Source: Pedobacter nyackensis (lineage in GTDB: Bacteria > Bacteroidota > Bacteroidia > Sphingobacteriales > Sphingobacteriaceae). From it: DNA of 64,000 nucleotides. Below, in pieces: positions 18,108-26,089 of this stretch. The stretch lies in NCBI RefSeq assembly GCF_900176505.1, contig NZ_FWYB01000017.1:1-64000 (forward strand). The letters run 5' to 3'. The notes under the pieces are model-generated. The model ran no database searches and was not told the DNA's origin. It saw only the letters and a program-made list of their open reading frames with translations. The first letter of the stretch is position 1, and the number at the start of each line of letters is the position of its first letter. The position numbers and the translations under genes were made by a program.

Positions 18108-18190
18108 GGAAACCTCTATATAGATTTGGATGAATTTAATTTAGGTTAGTTAATAATAAGGTCATCCGGCTGGTCCGGATGACTTTTTTT
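18108..18190 (+). ncRNA. Candidate small RNA between araC-type gene and anti-sigma partner
   Basis: A TAAATTTG -7 element at 18095-18102 has an ATTG 19 bp upstream in the -33 position. It is followed, with no reading frame, by an intrinsic terminator at 18159-18190. A transcript starting about 18108 would be roughly 80 nt and end in a GC-rich hairpin plus T-run. It could also be just the 3' end of the upstream operon with a chance -7 match. Confidence 0.33.
18159..18190 (+). terminator. Intrinsic terminator after the AraC-type gene
   Basis: GTCATCCGG (18161-18169) pairs perfectly with CCGGATGAC (18175-18183) around CTGGT and is followed by seven T residues. The last bases overlap the stop codon of the convergent gene at 18189. 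Confidence 0.9.
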
Positions 18191-18788
18191 ATATAGGCTC
18201 CTTAAACTGGTTTCCAAGACGTTCAAACTTTTCAATCAATAAAGCAATTCTTTCCTTTTCTTTTTTCATTACAGCTTTTCGTACCAATGTTGAGCAGAAA
18301 ACAATCCACCCAAAAGTAAAGAGTATAATCAGGCACTGGGCCCATAGGTCGAAATAAGCCAGGATTTCAAAGAAGTACAGCGTAATTCCAAGACTCAAAG
18401 CAATGGCATAAACCCAGTAGATTTTGCTGTAAAGACTGAACCTGCTTAACTGATAGCTTTTCAGGTTGTTCAGAAATTCATTGGGATCTGTAGTGAAATC
18501 ATTTTTTGCGATCAGCTGATGACTTTTGTACAACATAAAGGTAGACACTGCAATTGCAAAAAGAAAAATGGTTAGGCCGGCATGGGTAGTCCAGGAATTA
18601 AAACTGAAAAATAACCACAATATAACGATTGCAATAAAGGAGAGGAGCATCCCAACGATGTTGAAAAGGGATTTATTACGAATAGCGCTTACTTCTTTCT
18701 TTGCCTGCCTGAGCATTTCATCCGAGGAGATTTTTACCTCAAGGGAATGTGATTGCCAGAGCGACTGTATATGATTAAATTCTTGCAT
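18189..18788 (-). CDS. Integral membrane protein, probable anti-sigma partner
   Basis: The 199-residue protein begins within the 3' end of the sigma gene (14-bp overlap), so the two are translationally coupled. The N-terminal 40 residues are hydrophilic (MQEFNHIQSLWQSHSLEVK). Four hydrophobic helices follow at about 40-60, 66-85, 120-140 and 145-165, then a basic, coiled C-terminal tail. The sequence does not match FecR or zinc-binding anti-sigma families. Its position immediately after an ECF sigma gene suggests it holds that sigma factor at the membrane, but this is inference from context. Confidence 0.68.
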   Translation of the reverse strand: MQEFNHIQSLWQSHSLEVKISSDEMLRQAKKEVSAIRNKSLFNIVGMLLSFIAIVILWLFFSFNSWTTHAGLTIFLFAIAVSTFMLYKSHQLIAKNDFTTDPNEFLNNLKSYQLSRFSLYSKIYWVYAIALSLGITLYFFEILAYFDLWAQCLIILFTFGWIVFCSTLVRKAVMKKEKERIALLIEKFERLGNQFKEPI

Positions 18789-19272
18789 GCTGGTTGTATA
18801 ATTCTGTAAGTTTTACTTTAATCCGGTGAATTTTAACCCTTAAGTTTCCTTCACTGATGCCGGATATTTCTGCTATTTCATTATAGGGCAGTTCGTCGAG
18901 CACCATTGTGATGATCAAGCGGTCGTTTTCCTCTAACTTCGAAATTGATTTATAAAGCAAAGCTACTTGCTCATTTTTTTCCGAAAGCTCTTCAGGTTTG
19001 TTCTCTATAATGTTATCTGTGAGCGCGTCTTTTGCCTGTCTTTTTTCGGATCTTAAATAGGTTAAACAGGTGTTAACTGCAATTCTATAGATCCAGGTCG
19101 AGATCAGTGATTTGTTTCTGAATTTATCCAGGTTTTGCCAAACTTTTAAAAAAGTTTCCTGCAATAAATCATTTGCCGCATCCTCATCACCTGTGTAACC
19201 ATAACATAAGTGAAATATCTTTTTGGAATTGGTATCGAAAATCTCTTTAAATAATTGGTCCTTTTTATCCAT
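18775..19272 (-). CDS. ECF-family RNA polymerase sigma factor
   Basis: A 165-residue sigma factor. Region 2 (about 15-75) contains DLLQETFLKVWQNLDKF and the -10 recognition segment STWIYRIAVNTCL. Region 4 (about 105-160) contains an ELPYNEIAEISGISEGNLRVKIHRI helix-turn-helix. It is divergent from the dicarboxylate symporter gene and overlaps a membrane-protein gene downstream. It lacks SusC neighbours, so it belongs to a stress or envelope type rather than the FecI uptake type. A possible ECF-type promoter lies just upstream (19296-19321), suggesting autoregulation. Confidence 0.9.
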   Translation of the reverse strand: MDKKDQLFKEIFDTNSKKIFHLCYGYTGDEDAANDLLQETFLKVWQNLDKFRNKSLISTWIYRIAVNTCLTYLRSEKRQAKDALTDNIIENKPEELSEKNEQVALLYKSISKLEENDRLIITMVLDELPYNEIAEISGISEGNLRVKIHRIKVKLTELYNQHARI

Positions 19273-19295
19273 TAATAATGCGTTAACAGCAGTTT

Positions 19296-19321
19296 GATTA
19301 CTGTCACACCGAAATGTTACA
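19296..19321 (-). promoter_or_regulatory. Possible ECF-type autoregulatory promoter
   Basis: Read on the minus strand, TGTAACA is followed by a 12-bp spacer and AGTAATC, 24 bp before the sigma-factor ATG. The TGTAAC box resembles the AAC-containing -35 elements of ECF promoters. The downstream half is only suggestive. Confidence 0.3.
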
Positions 19322-19349
19322 GCCTCTTTTGTCTCAAAAATAATAAATG

Positions 19350-19380
19350 TTTGCGGGCTTAACTCAAATAATTACTTTTG
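19350..19380 (+). promoter_or_regulatory. Promoter of the dicarboxylate symporter gene
   Basis: TTTG at 19350-19353 and TACTTTTG at 19373-19380, 19 bp apart, fit the Bacteroidota -33/-7 consensus. Transcription would start near 19387. That excludes an upstream ATG at 19347 and supports translation from 19404. Confidence 0.72.
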
Positions 19381-19403
19381 TGGCAAATCAAACAGCCTTT
19401 TTT

Positions 19404-20831
19404 ATGAAACAAAACCGTATTGGGTTACTCACATTGGTATTTATCACTATAGCAGCCTTGCTAGGTGTTTTAAATGATTTCAATATCGTTGATATTCCGG
19501 ACAATGTGATGGTGGCAACCCGTTGGATTCTTGCTGTTCAGCTGGTGATTTACTCGCTGGTGAAAAGAAACCTTACTACCTGGATATTGGTCTGTATGGT
19601 ATTAGGTGTGTTTATCGGTGTAGATTATCCTCATGTTGCGGTAGCTTTACAACCCTTAAGTAAAGGCTTTATTAAGCTCGTTAAAACAATAGTTGGACCT
19701 ATATTATTTGCCACGCTGGTGTATGGTATTGCAGGGCATTCTGATTTAAAACAGGTGGGCAGGATGGCCTGGAAATCGATGGTTTATTTCTATTTTGCAA
19801 CAACTATAGCCTTATTTATTGGCTTGGCGGCAATTAACCTTACTCAAGCAGGTGTCGGTGTGAATATTGCAAACATGCCTCACAATGAATTGCCCAAACC
19901 TGTCACGGATCCAATTGATGAAAGTATATTGAGTACATTGCCTGATGGTGTGCACTGGTTGTACAAAACCTTGGCTTTCTTCAGGAACATTTTTCCTGAA
20001 AACATCGTTAAATCGGTATATGACGCACAGATTCTTCAAATCGTCATCTTCTCGGTTATTTTCGGAATAGGTCTGGCTATGGTGGATGAAAAGAAACGTA
20101 AACCCATGGTGGATTTCTGCGAAAGTCTGTCAGAGACTATGTTTAAGTTCACCAATATCATTATGTATTTTGCTCCAATAGGAGTAGGGGCGGCTATGGC
20201 TTATACGGTTGGACATATGGGGGTCGATATACTTAAGCATCTTTTTATGCTTGTAGCCACGCTCTATATGGCGCTAATCGCATTTATTTTAATTGTATTG
20301 TTGCCAATTGCTTTATATATCAAGCTGCCGATAGTGAAGTTCATCAATGCCATTAAGGAGCCAGTATCTATTGCTTTTGCCACAACTAGTTCCGATGCTG
20401 CCTTACCTAAAGCAATGAGTGCAATGGAAAAATTTGGGGTGCCCCGTAAAATTGTCTCATTTGTGATCCCAACTGGCTATAGTTTTAATTTGGATGGAAC
20501 GACGCTTTATTTATCGCTGGCTTCTATTTTTGTGGCTCAGGCTGCCGGAATGCATTTAACTTTCGGCGAACAGTTGCTTATTGTATTCACATTGATGATT
20601 ACGAGTAAAGGAGTAGCTGCTATTCCGCGTGCATCATTAATCATTCTGATTGCGACAGCGGATCAATTCGGACTGCCAACATTTATTATTGCCGCAATTC
20701 TGGGAATTGATGAACTGATGGATATGGGAAGAACGTCATTAAACGTTATAGGAAACTGTCTGGCAACCGTTGTAATTGCCAAGTGGGAGGGAGAATACAA
20801 CCCTGATCAGATTGAAATTAAAGAAGCATAA
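19404..20831 (+). CDS. Dicarboxylate/amino acid:cation symporter (DAACS family)
   Basis: A 475-residue inner-membrane transporter of the glutamate/aspartate or C4-dicarboxylate symporter family. Signature segments are present: a serine-rich AFATTSSDAALPKAM re-entrant loop, NLDGTTLYLSLASIFVAQ, the SKGVAAIPRAS loop and DELMDMGRTSLNVIGN near the end. About eight hydrophobic helices are visible. The ATG at 19347 lies inside the promoter, so the start at 19404 (MKQNRIGLLTLVF) is chosen. It is divergent from an ECF sigma factor and followed 14 bp later by a small membrane-anchored protein. Confidence 0.92.
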   Translation: MKQNRIGLLTLVFITIAALLGVLNDFNIVDIPDNVMVATRWILAVQLVIYSLVKRNLTTWILVCMVLGVFIGVDYPHVAVALQPLSKGFIKLVKTIVGPILFATLVYGIAGHSDLKQVGRMAWKSMVYFYFATTIALFIGLAAINLTQAGVGVNIANMPHNELPKPVTDPIDESILSTLPDGVHWLYKTLAFFRNIFPENIVKSVYDAQILQIVIFSVIFGIGLAMVDEKKRKPMVDFCESLSETMFKFTNIIMYFAPIGVGAAMAYTVGHMGVDILKHLFMLVATLYMALIAFILIVLLPIALYIKLPIVKFINAIKEPVSIAFATTSSDAALPKAMSAMEKFGVPRKIVSFVIPTGYSFNLDGTTLYLSLASIFVAQAAGMHLTFGEQLLIVFTLMITSKGVAAIPRASLIILIATADQFGLPTFIIAAILGIDELMDMGRTSLNVIGNCLATVVIAKWEGEYNPDQIEIKEA

Positions 20832-20845
20832 GAGAAGAATAAGAT

Positions 20846-21370
20846 ATGAGTAATAAAGCAAAAAAAATATTCCTGGCTTTAACGATTGTGGTTCCTTTCA
20901 TGATTTATTGCGTTGTATATTACACACCGATGTTCAGGAATGCACCTTACAAGCTAAAGGAATTTGAATCTATAGATTTTAAGTGGGGTATGGGGAATAA
21001 TCTGGAGAACTCCTACAACTCAGCTACGGGCGATTACCAGTACGTGAACGCTCAGGATTCGGTGATTAAAACCAATGTGAAATTAAGAAAAGATGATATC
21101 CTTTATTTGCACTCAAAAGCAAATGAACTGGGCTTTTTTAATTTTCCTGAACTTATAGCAAATCCAGGTACAACGCTTGATTCTTCTAAAGTGCTTCGTT
21201 ATGTGATGCAGTTCAATTATAAAAAGAAATCTAAGCAAGTAATTTATATCACGGATTTCAATGACATACCGAAACTAAAAGGGCTCGCAGAGCAAATGAA
21301 AACCCTTTTGCAGCAAAGTATCAATGATGCAGAAGAAAGGTATGGAAAACAGACTGAATCAAAAAACTAA
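20846..21370 (+). CDS. Small membrane-anchored protein of unknown function
   Basis: A 174-residue protein with one N-terminal hydrophobic helix (about 8-28, IFLALTIVVPFMIYCVVYYT). A mixed periplasmic domain of about 140 residues follows and shows no recognised family. The segment from about 75 onward (DDILYLHSKANELGFFNFPE) and the KQVIYITDFNDIPKLKGL stretch look like a compact alpha/beta fold. It starts 14 bp after the symporter stop and is probably co-transcribed, which may tie it to transport or envelope upkeep. Confidence 0.7.
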   Translation: MSNKAKKIFLALTIVVPFMIYCVVYYTPMFRNAPYKLKEFESIDFKWGMGNNLENSYNSATGDYQYVNAQDSVIKTNVKLRKDDILYLHSKANELGFFNFPELIANPGTTLDSSKVLRYVMQFNYKKKSKQVIYITDFNDIPKLKGLAEQMKTLLQQSINDAEERYGKQTESKN

Positions 21371-21374
21371 ATCA

Positions 21375-21407
21375 TTTGTGTATTTAGAAAATAAAGTTCT
21401 ATATTTG
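21375..21407 (+). promoter_or_regulatory. Promoter of the rplU-rpmA operon
   Basis: TTTG at 21375-21378 and TATATTTG at 21400-21407 are 21 bp apart and fit the Bacteroidota consensus. A leader of about 40 nt would precede rplU. Confidence 0.7.
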
Positions 21408-21453
21408 CACCTCGATAAAAATAAACAATTTATATAATAATAATTAATTAACA

Positions 21454-21765
21454 ATGTACGCAATAGTAAATATAGCAGGACAGCAATTCAAAGTTGCAAA
21501 AGACCAGCACCTTTTTGTACACCGTTTGCAAGGAGATGAAGGCGCTAGTATTGAATTTGACAATGTATTGTTGGTTGAAGATGGTGGTAAAATCTCTGTA
21601 GGAGCTCCTACATTGAAAGGTGCATCGGTTTCAGCTAAAATCGTGTCTCATTTAAAAGGTGATAAAGTAATCGTTTTCAAAAAGAAACGTAGAAAAGGTT
21701 ACAAAAAGAAAAACGGTCACCGTCAGTATTTCACCAAGATCCAGATCTCTGGTATCAGTTTATAA
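21454..21765 (+). CDS. rplU: 50S ribosomal protein L21
   Basis: This 103-residue protein matches L21 over its full length, from MYAIVNIAGQQFKV to a basic KKKRRKGYKKKNGHRQ RNA-binding segment and the closing ISGISL. L21 binds 23S rRNA in the large subunit. It is followed 53 bp later by rpmA, the usual order for these two genes. Confidence 0.98.
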   Translation: MYAIVNIAGQQFKVAKDQHLFVHRLQGDEGASIEFDNVLLVEDGGKISVGAPTLKGASVSAKIVSHLKGDKVIVFKKKRRKGYKKKNGHRQYFTKIQISGISL

Positions 21766-21818
21766 TTATTGTTAAACATCAATTGCCGGTTTTCGGTAGT
21801 TAAAAAATATAAAACAAG

Positions 21819-22175
21819 ATGGCACATAAAAAAGGAGCCGGTAGTTCCAGGAACGGACGTGAATCGCATAGTAAACGTTTAGGTATCAAAATTTTTGGTG
21901 GTCAGGTAGCTATCGCTGGAAACATTTTAGTACGTCAACGTGGTACAAAACACCATCCAGATAACGGAGTAGGTATCGGTAAAGACCATACTTTATTCGC
22001 TTTAGTTGATGGTACAGTAATCTTCAAAAAGAAACGTGATAACAAATCTTATGTTTCTATTTTACCTGCAGCTGAAGTTGTAGAAGAAGTTGCTGCTGCC
22101 CCTGTTAAAGAGGAAAAAGCACCTGCAAAAAAAGCACCTGCTAAGAAAGCTGTTGCAGCTGAAGGCGCGGAGTAA
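21819..22175 (+). CDS. rpmA: 50S ribosomal protein L27 with lysine/alanine-rich tail
   Basis: The first 85 or so residues are typical L27: MAHKKGAGSSRNGRES, then GVQ-like (GGQVAIAGNILVRQRGT) and HTLFALVDG. L27 sits near the peptidyl-transferase centre. The last 33 residues form an acidic then Lys/Ala-rich extension with APAKKAPAKKA, absent from short L27 proteins such as that of E. coli. There is no N-terminal cleavable extension of the Firmicutes type. A bidirectional terminator follows directly. Confidence 0.97.
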   Translation: MAHKKGAGSSRNGRESHSKRLGIKIFGGQVAIAGNILVRQRGTKHHPDNGVGIGKDHTLFALVDGTVIFKKKRDNKSYVSILPAAEVVEEVAAAPVKEEKAPAKKAPAKKAVAAEGAE

Positions 22176-22193
22176 TCGCAGTATAACATTATT

Positions 22194-22231
22194 AAAAAGG
22201 GCTGATCATATGATATGATCAGCCCTTTTTT
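22194..22231. terminator. Bidirectional terminator between rpmA and the XRE regulator
   Basis: A perfect 16-bp inverted repeat, AAAAAGGGCTGATCAT with ATGATCAGCCCTTTTT, encloses a 5-nt loop and serves two convergent genes. Confidence 0.93.
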
Positions 22232-22232
22232 A

Positions 22233-22595
22233 TCATTTAAACTTATGTTTTCTGGCGTTGATGTGCTGCAACTCATGCTCCAGCTTCTTTAACGTATTAC
22301 TAAAGTGCCTGTACGAAATATCCAGGTCGCGTAAAAGAACGGCCAGCTTTTCAGGAACTTCCTGGTCCTCTTCAGGAGTGGTGCCATGCAGCAGCCAGTC
22401 GTAACTTTTTGAGTAGTACCTTGATATTGCATGTAAAATAGTGAACGTCGGGTATTGGTTGCCGAGTTCTATTTGCGAATAGTTACTCCTTGATAAATTT
22501 AGAATGGTGGCAATATGTGCCTGGGAAAGACCTTTGTCTACTCTTAAAGCTTTAATACGCTCACCAATGTCTTTTCTGGATAGAATCTCTTGCAT
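22233..22595 (-). CDS. XRE-type helix-turn-helix regulator
   Basis: A 120-residue protein. Residues about 8-64 form a Cro/C1-type helix-turn-helix (IKALRVDKGLSQAHIATILN, then SRSNYSQIELGNQYPT). The C-terminal 45 residues are a charged helical tail (LAVLLRDLDISYRHFSNTLKKL) likely used for dimer contacts. It is a single gene with no toxin or phage neighbours. A CAAATTTA on the plus strand at 22627-22634 reads TAAATTTG on the minus strand and could be its -7 element. The remaining gap to 22847 shows only a short CCTTAG/CTAAGG inverted repeat at 22684-22708. Confidence 0.85.
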   Translation of the reverse strand: MQEILSRKDIGERIKALRVDKGLSQAHIATILNLSRSNYSQIELGNQYPTFTILHAISRYYSKSYDWLLHGTTPEEDQEVPEKLAVLLRDLDISYRHFSNTLKKLEHELQHINARKHKFK

Positions 22596-22847
22596 AATAA
22601 ACTGTTTAATTGCTCGAAAAACCAGACAAATTTAACTCCACAAAATCTTTCAGCTGTCAGTATAGCTCCGGTTATGAAGCAAGCCTTAGGCACAAGGACG
22701 CACTAAGGTCATTTTTATAACCAATAAAAATCAAACGGGTTAATTTTTGTTAACTGACACAATAAAAAATCTGGGTAATTCTTTGAATAAAATCCCTTAA
22801 TTGGGAACTTTATTGTGGAAATCATTGCACAGGTTGCAAAGAAGAAG

Positions 22848-23816
22848 CTAGTACTCTCTATTCATTAATTGATCGGCAAGGCTAAATAGTTCAGTCTTAC
22901 GCTCTTCTGCAATATTTAAGGATGTTAATGCGCTGAAGGCTTTGTCAGAATATTTTTTCATTTCAATACTGGCCAGGCCCCTGATGTTATAGTCATCGTA
23001 AAGTGCTGTTGTGTTTTTAATTTTATCCACATGATCTTTGTTTACGCTTTGATATTCCAGCTCCTGCAGGTCGTTCTCTGTAGCCAGTTCCTTTAGTTTT
23101 AACAAGAGAAGGGTTTTTTTGTTGGCAATGATATCGCCACCTACCTGTTTTCCGAATTTTTCAGGGTCACCATAAACGTCGAGAATATCGTCTTGTAACT
23201 GGAAAGCTATTCCAAGGTTTTCACCAAAGGTGTAGAGCTGTTCAGCTTCATCAGGACTAGCGCCTGCAACCTGAGCACCAAGCTTCATCGCACCACCTAG
23301 CAATACCGCAGTCTTCAGGCGGATCATGTTGATGTAATCTGCAATGCTCACCACTTCCTGCTCTTCAAATTCCATATCCAATTGCTGACCTTCACACACG
23401 CCTTGCGCTGTTGCATTAAAGGTATTCAGCGCATCTTTTAATACAGCGCTGTCGAGCATAGAAAGTTGCTTATTGGCTTCGACCATCATCACATCACCAC
23501 TTAAAATGGCATTGTTTACTCCCCATTTTTCATGTACAGTTTGCTTACCTCTTCTCAAAGGGGCGTTGTCCATAATGTCATCATGAATCAAGGTGAAATT
23601 ATGGAAAGTTTCAATGGCCAATGCGGCGGGCATTGTTTTTTGTATATCTCCTTTAAATAGTTCTGCAGCCATCAATGTTAATACCGGCCTTATCCTTTTG
23701 CCTCCTAAGCTCATAATATAACGTATAGGCTCATAAAGTCTTTGAGGATGTGCAGCGTATTGAATGTTTTGAACAGCGTTTTCTATAACTTCTTGTAATT
23801 GATTAGGAGTATGCAT
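22848..23816 (-). CDS. Polyprenyl (all-trans) diphosphate synthase
   Basis: A 322-residue isoprenoid chain-elongating enzyme. It has both aspartate-rich motifs: DDIMD at residues 79-83 followed by NAPLRRG, and DDILD at 209-213. GGKRIRP near residue 40 binds the allylic/IPP substrates. The product is a polyprenyl diphosphate, probably the menaquinone side chain (octaprenyl/heptaprenyl type), but chain length cannot be judged from sequence alone. Bacteroidota carry one such housekeeping gene. It lies 35 bp downstream of rnr on the same strand and is probably co-transcribed. Confidence 0.92.
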   Translation of the reverse strand: MHTPNQLQEVIENAVQNIQYAAHPQRLYEPIRYIMSLGGKRIRPVLTLMAAELFKGDIQKTMPAALAIETFHNFTLIHDDIMDNAPLRRGKQTVHEKWGVNNAILSGDVMMVEANKQLSMLDSAVLKDALNTFNATAQGVCEGQQLDMEFEEQEVVSIADYINMIRLKTAVLLGGAMKLGAQVAGASPDEAEQLYTFGENLGIAFQLQDDILDVYGDPEKFGKQVGGDIIANKKTLLLLKLKELATENDLQELEYQSVNKDHVDKIKNTTALYDDYNIRGLASIEMKKYSDKAFSALTSLNIAEERKTELFSLADQLMNREY

Positions 23817-23851
23817 TTTTTTTTAAAAAGGAATTTTACCGGAGTCTTGTT

Positions 23852-25987
23852 TTATTGTTGAATTAATGTGAAATCGATCTGGCGTTTAGACAAATCTACT
23901 TTTTTTACTTTTACCATAACTTCATCACCTAACTGGTATTTTTTATGTTTACGCTGACCAACGATGCAGTAGTTTTTCTCGTCCAGCACATAGAAGTCGT
24001 CGGTGATGTCGCGGAGGCGAATCATTCCCTCGCATTTATTCTCTGTAAGTTCTACGTACATTCCCCATTCTGTAACTCCAGAAATGAGGCCTGCAAATGT
24101 ATTACCTACATTTTCTTCCAGGTATTCGGCTTGTTTATACTTGATAGAAGCACGTTCCGCATCGGCTGCACGTTTTTCCATAGCAGATGAATGGGAGGCT
24201 GCAATTTCATACTCTTCTTCATTAGCTGATTTCTCATTGTTTAAATAAGCCGCAAGCAAGCGGTGTACCATTACATCCGGGTATCGGCGGATAGGAGAGG
24301 TGAAGTGCGTATAGTGGTCGAATGCCAAGCCGTAATGACTGGTTTTCTTTGTGGTATATATGGCCTTGGCCATTGAACGTATGGCTAGTTGTGTCAATAC
24401 GTTCTGTTCTTTTTTACCTTCTACATCTTCCATCAGGTAATTTAAAGATTTAGCAATCTCCTTATCTGATTTCATATTGATCTTATAACCAAAACGGGCA
24501 GCAAACAAAGCAAAGCTGCTTAAGTTTTCCAGATTTGGAGAATCATGTGAGCGATAAACAAACGTATATTTTTCTTTCCCCTTGCCTTTTTTAGCGATGA
24601 ATTCAGCTACTTTCTTATTAGCAAGTAACATAAAGTCTTCGATCAGTTTGTGGGCGTCTTTACGTTCTTTAACATATACACCTACCGGTTTACCATGCTC
24701 GTCTAGTTTGAACTTTACTTCAGTACTTTCAAAGCTGATGGCTCCGTTTTTAAATTTCTTTTCACGTAATATATAGGCCAGTTCATTCAGCTTTAGAATT
24801 TCTTCAGCATGATCGCCAGCTTTATTTTCAATCACTTCCTGAGCTTCCTCATAGCTAAATCTCCTGTCTGAATGGATTACTGTTCGTCCAAACCATTCTG
24901 TAATGATGTTAGCCTTATTATCCAGTTCAAATACCGCTGCAAAGCACAACTTATCTTCATTTGGACGAAGTGAACATACACCATTGCTCAGGCGTTCTGG
25001 GAGCATAGGGATTACGCGGTCAACCAGGTATACTGAAGTAGCTCTTGAATAGGCTTCCTTATCCAGATGACTGTTGGGTGTTACATAATGGGAAACATCC
25101 GCGATATGTACGCCAATTTCATAGTTGCCATTCTCTAACGTTTTAAAAGAGATCGCATCATCAAAATCTTTTGCATCTGCCGGATCTATGGTAAAGGTGA
25201 TGGTATCTCTAAAGTCTTTACGACCTTTAAGTTCAGCTTTTGTTACCACTTCTGGAATAGCGTTCGCTTCGTTTTCAACTTCGGCAGGAAAGCTGAGTGG
25301 AAAGCCATACTGGGCAAGGATGGCATTCATCTCTGTATTATTCTCGCCCTGTTCGCCCAGGATATTAATGATTCTGCCAATAGGGTTTTTCGCCCCTTCA
25401 GGCCATTCGGCAATGCTTACCTGTACTTTTTGCCCGTTTTTAGCGCCATTAATGTCAGTTAAAGGGATGAAAATATCATGAAGCATTTTCCGGTCGTCAA
25501 CGTTTACAAATGCATAACGGTCGGATATTCTGATAACACCAATAAAATCGGTTTTTGCGCGGGTAATGATTTCTACAACTTCGCCTTCGTTTTTGCGACC
25601 GCCGCTTTTCTTGGCGAAAATATAGACCTTCACTTTATCGCCGTGTAGCGCATTGTGTAGTTTTCTGGCAGAAACAAAAATATCCTTCTCAAACTCGTCA
25701 TCAGGAATCACAAATGCCGAACCATCGGCAGTCATGTCGACCTTACCAGTAAGGAAAGTTTTTAGATCTTTTAGTTTGAACTTACCTTTCTCTGGTTCCA
25801 GGAACACACCTTTTCTGGCCTGCTCTTTTAAAACTTCGAGAATGGTGTCTCGTGATGCTGCATCAGTAATATTTAATTTAGCAGAAACCTGTTTGTAGTT
25901 CTGTGCTTCGTTATTACTTTTTTCCAGTACATCGCTAATTAATTGGATTAAAACGAGTTCCAGATGAGATGATTTCTTTTTTGCCAT
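23852..25987 (-). CDS. rnr: Ribonuclease R
   Basis: A 711-residue 3'-5' exoribonuclease of the RNB family. Order: N-terminal helix-turn-helix-like region (about 10-60), cold-shock domains (about 70-220), and the RNB catalytic domain (about 255-580) with the DPADAKDFDDAISF active-site aspartates. A C-terminal S1 domain (about 625-710) contains GLISGVTEWGMYVEL. Conserved HYTHFTSPIRRYPDVMVHRLL lies at the end of the RNB domain. It degrades structured RNA and takes part in RNA quality control. The usual lysine-rich tail after S1 is absent, as in many Bacteroidota homologues. Confidence 0.95.
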   Translation of the reverse strand: MAKKKSSHLELVLIQLISDVLEKSNNEAQNYKQVSAKLNITDAASRDTILEVLKEQARKGVFLEPEKGKFKLKDLKTFLTGKVDMTADGSAFVIPDDEFEKDIFVSARKLHNALHGDKVKVYIFAKKSGGRKNEGEVVEIITRAKTDFIGVIRISDRYAFVNVDDRKMLHDIFIPLTDINGAKNGQKVQVSIAEWPEGAKNPIGRIINILGEQGENNTEMNAILAQYGFPLSFPAEVENEANAIPEVVTKAELKGRKDFRDTITFTIDPADAKDFDDAISFKTLENGNYEIGVHIADVSHYVTPNSHLDKEAYSRATSVYLVDRVIPMLPERLSNGVCSLRPNEDKLCFAAVFELDNKANIITEWFGRTVIHSDRRFSYEEAQEVIENKAGDHAEEILKLNELAYILREKKFKNGAISFESTEVKFKLDEHGKPVGVYVKERKDAHKLIEDFMLLANKKVAEFIAKKGKGKEKYTFVYRSHDSPNLENLSSFALFAARFGYKINMKSDKEIAKSLNYLMEDVEGKKEQNVLTQLAIRSMAKAIYTTKKTSHYGLAFDHYTHFTSPIRRYPDVMVHRLLAAYLNNEKSANEEEYEIAASHSSAMEKRAADAERASIKYKQAEYLEENVGNTFAGLISGVTEWGMYVELTENKCEGMIRLRDITDDFYVLDEKNYCIVGQRKHKKYQLGDEVMVKVKKVDLSKRQIDFTLIQQ

Positions 25988-26018
25988 AGTCTATGTATGA
26001 ATCATTCGAAGGTAACAA

Positions 26019-26052
26019 TTTGAACTGAGTATTGTTGGATTTTGTATCTTTG
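26019..26052 (+). promoter_or_regulatory. Promoter of the mechanosensitive channel gene
   Basis: TTTG at 26019-26022 and TATCTTTG at 26045-26052, 22 bp apart, fit the Bacteroidota consensus within the gap divergent from rnr. The gene starts 37 bp further on. Confidence 0.6.
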
Positions 26053-26089
26053 ATTGCACGCCTATTGATGAACTTAACTACTTTTTAAT

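Noticed and set aside
19347..19403. Upstream ATG as the start of the dicarboxylate symporter
   Set aside because: A good -33/-7 promoter overlaps this stretch, so the ATG would not be transcribed.
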